A stretch of 64,000 bases of DNA from Haliscomenobacter hydrossis DSM 1100 (lineage in GTDB: Bacteria; Bacteroidota; Bacteroidia; Chitinophagales; Saprospiraceae). The notes under the pieces are model-generated. The model was not told the DNA's origin, did no database searches, and saw nothing but the letters and a program-made list of their open reading frames with translations. Positions 53,477 through 60,805 of this stretch are shown here, piece after piece (the first letter of the stretch is position 1; every line of letters begins with the position of its first letter). Both the position numbers and the translations under genes were made by a program. The stretch lies in assembly GCF_000212735.1 (NCBI RefSeq), contig NC_015512.1:1-64000 (forward strand). The letters are read 5' to 3'.

Positions 53477-53514
53477 GTAATAAATGTCGCTCGAAATCGA
53501 GCGACATTTATTAC
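53477..53514. repeat. 38-nt palindrome with AAAT centre
   Basis: 17-bp perfect arms (GTAATAAATGTCGCTCG and complement) around AAAT, 46 nt after the stop of the preceding gene. Arms share GTCG.TCG with the palindrome at 52780. Confidence 0.65.
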
Positions 53515-53650
53515 TTTGCCTACCTTATTGAGGGTATGGGCATTCCCATAACGCCCTATTTGACACATCAACATATTTCCGTATCTTGCCCTACTATAAG
53601 CGTGTGTTTGGAAGCTGAAATCCAACCACACCCTAAGCTATGGAAACCAC

Positions 53651-53902
53651 ATGATACAAATTACCACGCCCTGCTGCAGTCAGACCCTGCACCAGGCTAC
53701 TCACCTAACGATTCAGGTTCCTAAGGAGCAGTTTTTGCACCTGGTGGACGGTGGATCACTCTGGCGTTATTCGCGCATCACGGAAACTGGACATGTATGC
53801 TGCCTGCAACTGGAAATAGTTGCGGGAGACTTGTTATTGTGGACAGAGCTGAGTGGGGAAGAATTGCTGGCGTTGGAAGGGGAAAGGGCAAGGAGTGGGT
53901 GA
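53651..53902 (+). CDS. Small hypothetical protein, paralogue of the 54149 gene
   Basis: The protein has 83 residues. The shared pattern with the 84-residue protein at 54149 is MI.(I/V)TT, IP.(E/D).FL.L..G..W, ET..G..C.L.I and ELGEE, so both are real genes of one small family. The residues suggest a compact beta fold. No function can be assigned. A MITE-like element lies between the two. Confidence 0.6.
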   Translation: MIQITTPCCSQTLHQATHLTIQVPKEQFLHLVDGGSLWRYSRITETGHVCCLQLEIVAGDLLLWTELSGEELLALEGERARSG

Positions 53903-53950
53903 TGGGTTTTACAATCGACAAGCGATGTTGGTGTTCAATGAAACAAGATT

Positions 53951-54114
53951 TGTAAAAGTTTAGCACTCCGCCTACGGCGGAAATTGATAAAGATGATTTC
54001 ACCACGGATTCCACAGATTCACACAGATTTTTTTGGATATACCAAGAAATCTGTGTGAATCTGTGGAATCTGTGGTGAAAAAAAATCCGCCGCAGGCGGG
54101 TGCTATACTTTTAC
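53951..54114. mobile_element. MITE-like palindromic element, second copy
   Basis: Begins TGTAAAAGTTTAGCAC, identical to the element at 31491. It then has a CCGCC-tac-GGCGG hairpin, 33-bp inverted arms with one mismatch (53998-54030 and 54047-54078, CACAGATT words), and ends with the complement (GGGTGCTATACTTTTAC). The outer ends are nearly perfect inverted repeats. No protein is encoded. Confidence 0.6.
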
Positions 54115-54148
54115 CAAGACTTAATTTTTTCATAAAGCTATCGAAAAC

Positions 54149-54403
54149 ATGATTGAGGTAACCACTTACACGGGCGCCCTACAAAAGTTCAAGGGCGCTA
54201 CGGCGCGGGTAGAAATCCCGCAGGACAATTTTTTGGAACTGGCCGGCATCGGGTATCCCTGGGAGCTGGTGCAGGAAACAGACAGCGGATACTTGTGCAT
54301 TTTGAGCATCCTGGCTTTTGGCGGGAGCAGTTTGAAATTGTACAGCGAGTTGGGCGAGGAAGTTTACACGGAATTGATGGGGAGTAAGGTAGTGGCAGCG
54401 TGA
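54149..54403 (+). CDS. Small hypothetical protein, paralogue of the 53651 gene
   Basis: The protein has 84 residues and shares the MI.VTT, IPQDNFLELAG..G, ETDSGYLCIL and ELGEEVY pattern with its neighbour. Function unknown. The region 54404-54585 downstream holds a hairpin-like GCCATCGGGAAGGACGGC word and no gene. Confidence 0.6.
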   Translation: MIEVTTYTGALQKFKGATARVEIPQDNFLELAGIGYPWELVQETDSGYLCILSILAFGGSSLKLYSELGEEVYTELMGSKVVAA

Positions 54404-54585
54404 GCACTGGTGTAAACAAAAAGAGCCATCGGGAAGGACGGCTCGTGTAGAGAAAAACAACAAAAAACTGGTCAAGATGGTCAATCTTGATGCTACAAAA
54501 GTAAGTTATTTTAAACTAAAAATCAATTTTTTGTTGATAAATCTGGAAATACATTCTACTAAGCTGAGTAGAAACAAACGCTGAG

Positions 54586-54690
54586 TTATTCATTGACTTC
54601 CTTCAACATATCTTCGTGATAAGTTCTGACCTGGCCGTACTTCCTGCGCCACTCCTCCGATATCGGAATCCCGATATCGGGATTCCAGAA
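54586..54690 (-). pseudogene. Decayed C-terminal end of a KilA-N-type gene
   Basis: Minus-strand translation ends EEWRRKYGQVRTYHEDMLKE, which closely matches the last residues of the KilA-N protein at 52006 (HDERYGRVKTYHREVLEE). Upstream the frame runs into a perfect 22-bp palindrome (GGAATCCCGAT and complement, 54665-54686) and unrelated sequence, so only the 3' end survives. The interval 54691-54896 shows no other gene. Confidence 0.55.
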
Positions 54691-54896
54691 GCAAAATATA
54701 CTCCCTTGTGCCTTGAAGGGCCAAAAGAAGGCGGCTTTAGATGCCTTACTTTCTACAATAAAAAGACCGGAAGCGCATAGCACCCCGGCCCTAAGTAAAA
54801 CTAAACCCCAGTTAATAATCTTATTGCGGTAGGAGCTGATTAGTCCCGCCGCAACAATTCTATGGTAAGATAACTACAATTCCAACAAATTTAAAA

Positions 54897-55736
54897 TTAT
54901 TGTTCAAAAAAATGCGCCTTGGCCAGCAGCTCCGCTTCCAGTTCCCGCAACCGATCCCGGAGCCGCTCGATGCCGGTCTCTTGTTCCATAAATGCTTTCC
55001 TTTTGCCGAGAAATTCCACCGGGCCGATGTTCTTGGCAGCCAGTTCCTGTTGCCAGTAGGAGAGCAGCTCGCGGTCGAGTTCCAGGAGCTGGAGGGCAGC
55101 GGCCAGTTCCCGTTCCGCGCTGCGGTGGCGCTCCAGGAGCGGGCCGAGGGCGGCTTTGTCGCGGCGGCCGGCCAGCTGGGCTTGTTCGAGGATGGCCAGG
55201 CGCTTGGCGGCGCGGGTTTGTTTGTCCTTCTTGGCCTGGTAGATGACGGCGGTGGAGTAGGAGAGGCCGGGGCGCGGGGCACCGCTGGGGGTGTAAGCCA
55301 GACCGAGGGTAGGGAGGTACTTGAGCCAATTGCCGCGGCGGGATTCCTGGAGCTCGAGGAGATCGGCGCGGGCGGTGTGGGCGTGGAAGGTGTCGATGGC
55401 GGCGTGGAGGAAGGGTAGGGGAGGGAGAGAATCAAAAGCGCCGGGGCTCTTTTGATTCCCACGACTAAAGTCATGGGGTGAGACCAGCATTCCCTCCCAG
55501 GAATAAATTCCTGGGTTGGGAAGGGAAAGGCAATGGGCTGATGATGTTGCCATACACGACATATTTTCGCCCGCAGATCGCGCAGATTTACGCAGAAAAA
55601 TCTCCTGGAGAAAAAATCTGCGTAAATCTGCGCGATCTGCGGGCGAACATTCCATACCCTCAAGCGCCGCAGGCGCTGAGGCAATGCCATCCAGGCATAA
55701 GAAGCACAGCAGGAGTAAAAAAATTAGCATTTTCAT
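54897..55736 (-). CDS. Exported coiled-coil protein interrupted by palindromic repeats
   Basis: The protein has 279 residues. An N-terminal signal peptide (MKMLIFLLLLCFLCLDGIASA) is followed by about 75 residues of non-protein-like sequence encoded by two repeats (55566-55647 and 55458-55515). After that come coherent helical segments: FHAHTARADLLELQESRRGN, YLPTLGLAYTPSGAPRPGLS and LELDRELLSYWQQELAAKNI. The frame stays open across both inserts. The helical part resembles a TolC-like or conjugation-associated periplasmic protein only superficially. The start overlaps the lipoprotein gene stop by 4 nt. Confidence 0.55.
   Translation of the reverse strand: MKMLIFLLLLCFLCLDGIASAPAALEGMECSPADRADLRRFFLQEIFLRKSARSAGENMSCMATSSAHCLSLPNPGIYSWEGMLVSPHDFSRGNQKSPGAFDSLPPLPFLHAAIDTFHAHTARADLLELQESRRGNWLKYLPTLGLAYTPSGAPRPGLSYSTAVIYQAKKDKQTRAAKRLAILEQAQLAGRRDKAALGPLLERHRSAERELAAALQLLELDRELLSYWQQELAAKNIGPVEFLGKRKAFMEQETGIERLRDRLRELEAELLAKAHFFEQ
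55458..55515. repeat. REP-like palindrome pair inside a reading frame
   Basis: CCCACGACTAAAGTCATGGG and CCCAGGAATAAATTCCTGGG, the same pair type as 44341, lie within the coding frame of the 54897 gene. Confidence 0.65.
55566..55647. repeat. 31-bp inverted arms of GCAGAT type inside a reading frame
   Basis: Left arm 55566-55596 (TTCGCCCGCAGATCGCGCAG.. onward) and right arm 55617-55647 are exact complements. The arm words match those of the element at 31541. It is located in the coding frame of the 54897 gene, just after the signal-peptide codons. Confidence 0.65.
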
Positions 55737-56095
55737 GGGACGAGGCTTTCCGCGACCCGGAGGTCGATTTCAAAATCAAAAGCAGCGGCGTAGCGTTCTT
55801 CGTTGACATCGACACAGCCTTTGAGCAGGGTAGGGATGGGTCGCCAGATTTCGGCGTAATACCGGTAGCCGGGCATGCGGATGGCCTTCAGGTCGAGTCG
55901 GGTGCTGCAGCACCAGGTGGCTGATTCCATGCCTTCAAAGTCGAGCATGGGATCGACCCACTGGGAACCTGTGGTCCAAGTGACTCCGTCGGCTGGCGAC
56001 CAGTGGCCGTAGACGGTGACCGGGATGAAGAAGCTGCGTTCTTGCTCACAGCTGAGCGGCAAAAAAAAGGCAAGTACAAGCAAACATGTTTTCAT
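55733..56095 (-). CDS. Small predicted lipoprotein
   Basis: The protein has 120 residues. MKTCLLVLAFFLPLSCEQE is a lipoprotein signal with lipobox LPLSC. The mature part is rich in Trp/Tyr and acidic residues (VYGHWSPADGVTWTTGSQWV). It is translationally coupled (4-nt overlap) to the exported protein downstream. Family unknown. Confidence 0.6.
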   Translation of the reverse strand: MKTCLLVLAFFLPLSCEQERSFFIPVTVYGHWSPADGVTWTTGSQWVDPMLDFEGMESATWCCSTRLDLKAIRMPGYRYYAEIWRPIPTLLKGCVDVNEERYAAAFDFEIDLRVAESLVP

Positions 56096-56282
56096 AGCTA
56101 AAGCAAATTGAATGGTGAATGGGTGACCTGCGGGCTGCGGGTCTTGCTTGCTTTGCTATAAGTGTTGTGGTGAATCCGGAAGGTTGAATCCCGGTTGCTT
56201 GCTACAAGTGGGTTGGGTGCCGAGAAGGCTGATGGGGCAAAGATACAGGGAAATGGGGAACGGGGCAAGGGGGGGATTTTGA

Positions 56283-56302
56283 GAGGCAGCCACGTAGGGC
56301 TG
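56283..56302. repeat. GGCAGCCACGTAGGGCTGCC repeat
   Basis: Fourth copy of the small palindrome. The surrounding 56096-56478 gap also carries a GGGTCGATTGGTTCT word in inverse orientation to one at 49526, and no gene. Confidence 0.55.
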
Positions 56303-56478
56303 CCTTCCAGGTAGAGTTGGTTCTAAATTTAACTTAGTTTTCAACTCCGAAGGGTAGGCTGTTCAGAACCAATCGACCCTACCCACTCCGCAGCACCCGT
56401 CGGCTCGTCCCTCGCTCGACTAGTGCTGCTTCGTTCCCATTTTCCTGGCTGGCTATTTTTCTTTTTTGCTCACGGGAC

Positions 56479-57231
56479 CTATTGAGATGGACCAGACCAA
56501 CTGCCTGGAGGGGAAAACAAGACTACCCGAAAACCGATGGTGCTGTCGCGATCAGCGGGCTCGACGTTGCCGCGGAACGAGGAGCGGCAGTACCGCGGAT
56601 CGTTGCCCCAGTAGCCGCCGCGCAAAACCCGAGAAACACCCTGCTCAAGACCGAGCCAGGCTGAACCATCGGCTGGCGCATTTTCATAGCTGTTGTGCCA
56701 TTGGTCTTCGCACCATTCCAATACATTGCCACTCATGTCGTACAGCTCCAGTTCATTGTGGAGTTTGAGTCCAACCGGCTTGGTTTCACCGTGGCTATTG
56801 TCTCTGTACCAGCCTACTTCATCCAGTTTGTCCCCTCCAGCGTAGGTATAGGCAGGGCGTTGGTCTGGATCTTTTCCTCCTCGGGCGGCGTATTCCCATT
56901 CCGCCTCCGTCGGCAGTCGGAAGCCCTGGCCTGATTTCAGGCGGGAATCAAGATTGATTTTTTTAAACAAAAGCTGGGTATCCTCCCACGAAACTTGCTC
57001 CACCGGGCGTTTGGGACCAATAAAGTAAGCAGGGTTATTGCCCATCACCGCCGTCCACAGCTCCTGCGTCACTGGAAACTTGCCGATGGCGAAGGTGGGC
57101 ACGGTCACTTGGTGGATGGGTTTTTCGTCATCATTTTCCTCACTCCCCATCATAAAAGTGCCTCCGGGTACGAGTACCAATTCCGAAGTATCGATGTCGG
57201 GGTGAATGTGGGTAAAAGGCAGTTTGAGCAT
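56479..57231 (-). CDS. FGE-sulfatase (SUMF1-like) domain protein
   Basis: The protein has 250 residues. VPGGTFMMGSEENDDEKP, FAIGKFPVTQELW, FRLPTEAEWEYAARGG, YDMSGNVLEWCEDQW and VLRGGYWGNDPRYCRSSFRG are the hallmarks of the formylglycine-generating-enzyme/C-type-lectin-like fold. There is no signal peptide. The catalytic Cys pair of true FGE is not evident, so it is more likely a binding module than an enzyme. In conflict loci such domains are common companions of STAND/CHAT proteins. It lies 470 bp downstream of the CHAT gene on the same strand. Confidence 0.82.
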   Translation of the reverse strand: MLKLPFTHIHPDIDTSELVLVPGGTFMMGSEENDDEKPIHQVTVPTFAIGKFPVTQELWTAVMGNNPAYFIGPKRPVEQVSWEDTQLLFKKINLDSRLKSGQGFRLPTEAEWEYAARGGKDPDQRPAYTYAGGDKLDEVGWYRDNSHGETKPVGLKLHNELELYDMSGNVLEWCEDQWHNSYENAPADGSAWLGLEQGVSRVLRGGYWGNDPRYCRSSFRGNVEPADRDSTIGFRVVLFSPPGSWSGPSQ

Positions 57232-57237
57232 ACAAAT

Positions 57238-57263
57238 AGGGTTTTAGGGTCTTGGGGTTTTAG
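57238..57263. repeat. TTTTAGGG-type tract
   Basis: GGGTTTTAGGGTCTTGGGG lies just upstream of the FGE-domain gene start. The remainder of 57264-57703 is AT-rich and shows no supportable gene. Confidence 0.5.
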
Positions 57264-57703
57264 CTAGCGCAGCGACAAAATAAAGAACAATGGGGATAAA
57301 ATTTTGATTAGAGGGGCTTTTCGGATGTTTCACGTAGTTTAAATCAAGCACAAAGATGGTTGTTACCCAGGGCAAACGCATTAAAATTGTTATTGCCGTG
57401 TAATATTTTACGCATTCTTACCAACCCCTGGAAGGGCTACCGATTATACACAAATGGGCATTATTGGCAAGATTGTGCTGGTGATTGAGTAAAGTGGTCT
57501 CCGAAGTAGGAGTTATGTATGCCGACATTGGGCACTGAGACAATTTTTGATACATACCATGCTTTGTGTTCGAGTGCGTAGGAGCCCTGACATTCAAGGT
57601 GAGATTGGCCAAATTAGAGGTTAAAAACTGGGTTATTTTTTTGTCCCATAATTTTTGTTATGTTAAGTAGAGCTTTTTTTACCCCCTACCTAACCCTTCA
57701 AAT

Positions 57704-60700
57704 TCAAGTCAATTGACTGTTCACCCAATCCAATCCCTCAACAAAAGTTCTTGTCTTGGGGTGGTCAGTGCCGAAAGTTTGGCTTCCGATAGCTACAGCT
57801 TGTTCTAAAGCATGAGATGCAGGTACCCATTGTTGTTGTTGTACATAAACCTGGGCAAGATTAGCGTAACGAACCGCAACGCGAGGATGATTAAGCCCAA
57901 AGTAGTGTAGATCATTTTCTAAAGCAAACATCAACAATTTTTCTGCTTCGGGGTATTTATGTTGAGCCAGATAAACCCGGGCCAAGTTGGAATGATGGGC
58001 TGTAAGCTTAGGATGATGCAGTCCGAATCTAGCCTGATCTCCAGCAATAGCTAAGTTGAGAAGGTCTTCTGCACGGTCGAACTGACCGAGTTCTAACAAG
58101 ATAGCACCAAGATTGGATTGAAAGGTGTTGACCGAAGGATGATCAGGCCCATAATTGGCAATTTCGCTCATAAGCGCCAACTCCATAAATTCCGCGGCGC
58201 GATCGTTTAACCCTATTTCATTGAGTACAGTAGCCAAATTGGATTGATCACGGGTAACATTCGGGTGATAAGGACCAAAATTGGCGATATCACTTTCCAA
58301 TGCTTTTTCAAGCAGGTCACGCGCCTGGGGGTATTGCCCCATTGCTTTATAGATCAAAGCTAGGTTGGATTGACGCAATGCCACTAATGGATGTTGATCA
58401 CCAAAGTTCTGTTGATCAAGTCGTAAAGCCTGATCCATGAGTTCCGCTGCCTTGAGAAAATCCCCTAAAGATTTGTAAACCAATGCCAAATGGGATTGAG
58501 TACGAGAAACACTAGGATGCTCAGCCCCTACTACTTCAATTACTATAGTTAAAGCCGATTCCAGCAAGTTCTTAGCTTCATCATAACGAGCCAACGCTCG
58601 GTATACCAAAGCAAGATTTGATTGAGCAATTGCGACCTTAGGGTGCTGAAACCCAAAGAACTGAATAGTCGATTCCACTACCAGCTCCATTAATGATGAA
58701 GCCTGGTTGTATTTACCTAATGAAGAAAAAACGGTTGCTAAGTTATTAATGAAAACAATTCTTTGTGGCGTAGTAACAGTAGTATCTGGTTCCTCAAGAA
58801 TGAGTTGAAGCAATTTTTCTGCATCGTCAAAGCGGCCTAAAGATTTATAGATTATAGCTAAGTTTGAACGTGTTGTGGCAACATTAAAGTCATCAGTAGT
58901 GGAACTTTGGAGGTCTTTTTCGAGTACATACTCCAATAATTCGGCAGCCTTACCGTATTGACCAGATAAACCAAGGACATTGGCCAAATTATTCCAAAAC
59001 TGGTACGTTAAAGGCGTTTCAATGTTTAACAACTCGAGATTATAGCTTAAGGAAGTTGCATACACCAGCCAAGGTAAAGTTTCGATTACAGGGTTTTTCA
59101 AATCATCTATCTCCATTTTTTTCGTTAATGCACCCATTAAGTTTTTCAATTCATCTTCCTTAGGAGTACGTTGATACTTCAGCACTTCCTGCACCATGCG
59201 GTGCATGCTCAATCCCCTACCCTGTTTCCCAATCCAACCTTTATCATTCAACCCATTCACCTGTCGATTCAGTGCCAAGGGCTCTTGTTGCAACAAATCG
59301 GCCAAAATCTTCACCTCAATTGGTATCGCCGGTAATACTGAATACTGCTGCATCAGCCAAATCTCCTCCTCAGACAATTTCGCCAATTCGAAGGCTTTCA
59401 TCAAGTGAAAAAAAATGGCACGCTCCTCCTCAGCGTGACGGGTCCAAACGAGTTCTTGTAGACGGGGATCATCGAGTTTGCGTTCGCGCAGAATAACCAG
59501 CAGTTCCGGTACCGTAAGCAGACCGTTGAGCCGATTGAGGGTTTTGGCCATCACCTCGATGGTGAGGGTATGGTAACTGATTTCGATCAACAAATCTTGC
59601 ACTTCGTCGTCCGTCCCCTCCTGGAAGTGGAGGCGGAAAAGGCGCAGCGCGTCACCTGGTTGCAGCACCCCCAGTTTCATCTCTCGAAAATCGGGTAAGG
59701 GCAGTCGCGAAGTAACCAGCACCTGCCAGTTGGCTCCGCTTGGCAAATGCGCCGCAATTGCGCTGACCTGGTCTCCTGCATCGTCAATCACCAGCAGGTT
59801 ACGCCCGGGCTGGTTGCGCAGTTTGTTCATCAAACGTGCAAAGCGATCCTCTGCGTTTTCATTTTCTAGTATGGGTAATTCCAGATTTTTGGCCAGATCC
59901 TCATTGAATGCAAAGCTAGTTAGCAAATCATCACCGCTGTTGATCCAGGCAATGTGATCATAATCATTGCGCAACCATTGTAGGTATCCTGCCGCCAAGG
60001 TAGTTTTGCCCATGCCACCCAAACCACTAACCAGCACTACTTTGCTGGATTCACGAAGCAAGGTGCGCAGTTCTTCCAACTCCGTCTCCCGACCCAGACA
60101 GTCAGTGTCCAGTTGCAAGGAGGGCAATCGTGTGAGTCCATGCGGATAGCGGAGCTGCCAGTCCAAAACATCTTCTCTGCCTTCCTGGACGTACAATTGC
60201 CAAGGGAGCTCTTCCCAGTGGTTTTCAAACGAGAGCGTATCCCGCATTACACTGTACTGGGGCAACTCGACTTCCCGATACTGCTGATACTTGGCTTTAA
60301 GCGCACCCACGGCCAGTTGAAAAGCGTCGCGGATGCTGTGTCGACCGGCAATAGCCAGGTAAAACTGAGCGGCAAAGTGGCTGGCCTCACCGTCGGCAAT
60401 GCTGCATGTAGTAGCCAGCACTATGGGGATCCCTTGCCGAAAGAAATGCTGAACTTGCGCCTGGGTTTGACAACCATTGAGGAAAACGAGTTTAAGCTGG
60501 GATTGAATGGCCAATTGATCGGCTAGTCCTTCTACAAAAATGGAGCCGTCTTCAGCGGCCAGACTGTCGGAATCAGCATGCCCACCAAAATGGAAAATGC
60601 TGATTTGATCAGGATGCTGTGCGAGGAGTTGGGGGATGTTTTCATTACGGCTGTCGGTATGAACAATAAGCTGAATTGCCCCAGAATCGGTGGCCGGCCG

Positions 60701-60796
60701 CAGAGCGACGCGGAGTTGTTCGACTTCAGCATGAAGTGCAGCGAGGTAGTCGTGGTGCGGAGATTGAGCGAAGGTAAGAAGGATGGTGGGGCGCAT
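57704..60796 (-). CDS. CHAT protease - NB-ARC - TPR protein
   Basis: The protein has 1030 residues. Residues 1-~190 are a CHAT caspase-like domain with catalytic His73 (FHFGGHADSD) and Cys109 (FLNGCQTQ). A STAND NB-ARC ATPase follows with P-loop GLGGMGKTT (~255) and Walker B NLLVIDDAGD. A winged-helix-like linker comes next (LSMHRMVQEVLKYQ). From ~600 to the end is a run of 42-residue tetratricopeptide repeats of the (H.....(Q/R)SNLA..Y..LG.Y..A..L) type. The layout fits a STAND sensor in which TPRs detect a signal and the ATPase activates a protease. It lies 9 nt after the STAND-TPR gene. Confidence 0.88.
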   Translation of the reverse strand: MRPTILLTFAQSPHHDYLAALHAEVEQLRVALRPATDSGAIQLIVHTDSRNENIPQLLAQHPDQISIFHFGGHADSDSLAAEDGSIFVEGLADQLAIQSQLKLVFLNGCQTQAQVQHFFRQGIPIVLATTCSIADGEASHFAAQFYLAIAGRHSIRDAFQLAVGALKAKYQQYREVELPQYSVMRDTLSFENHWEELPWQLYVQEGREDVLDWQLRYPHGLTRLPSLQLDTDCLGRETELEELRTLLRESSKVVLVSGLGGMGKTTLAAGYLQWLRNDYDHIAWINSGDDLLTSFAFNEDLAKNLELPILENENAEDRFARLMNKLRNQPGRNLLVIDDAGDQVSAIAAHLPSGANWQVLVTSRLPLPDFREMKLGVLQPGDALRLFRLHFQEGTDDEVQDLLIEISYHTLTIEVMAKTLNRLNGLLTVPELLVILRERKLDDPRLQELVWTRHAEEERAIFFHLMKAFELAKLSEEEIWLMQQYSVLPAIPIEVKILADLLQQEPLALNRQVNGLNDKGWIGKQGRGLSMHRMVQEVLKYQRTPKEDELKNLMGALTKKMEIDDLKNPVIETLPWLVYATSLSYNLELLNIETPLTYQFWNNLANVLGLSGQYGKAAELLEYVLEKDLQSSTTDDFNVATTRSNLAIIYKSLGRFDDAEKLLQLILEEPDTTVTTPQRIVFINNLATVFSSLGKYNQASSLMELVVESTIQFFGFQHPKVAIAQSNLALVYRALARYDEAKNLLESALTIVIEVVGAEHPSVSRTQSHLALVYKSLGDFLKAAELMDQALRLDQQNFGDQHPLVALRQSNLALIYKAMGQYPQARDLLEKALESDIANFGPYHPNVTRDQSNLATVLNEIGLNDRAAEFMELALMSEIANYGPDHPSVNTFQSNLGAILLELGQFDRAEDLLNLAIAGDQARFGLHHPKLTAHHSNLARVYLAQHKYPEAEKLLMFALENDLHYFGLNHPRVAVRYANLAQVYVQQQQWVPASHALEQAVAIGSQTFGTDHPKTRTFVEGLDWVNSQLT

Positions 60797-60805
60797 AGTT
60801 TGGCG

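Noticed and set aside
57418-57612. 64-residue minus-strand frame downstream of the CHAT gene
   Set aside because: No motif, no start signal and composition like intergenic DNA.
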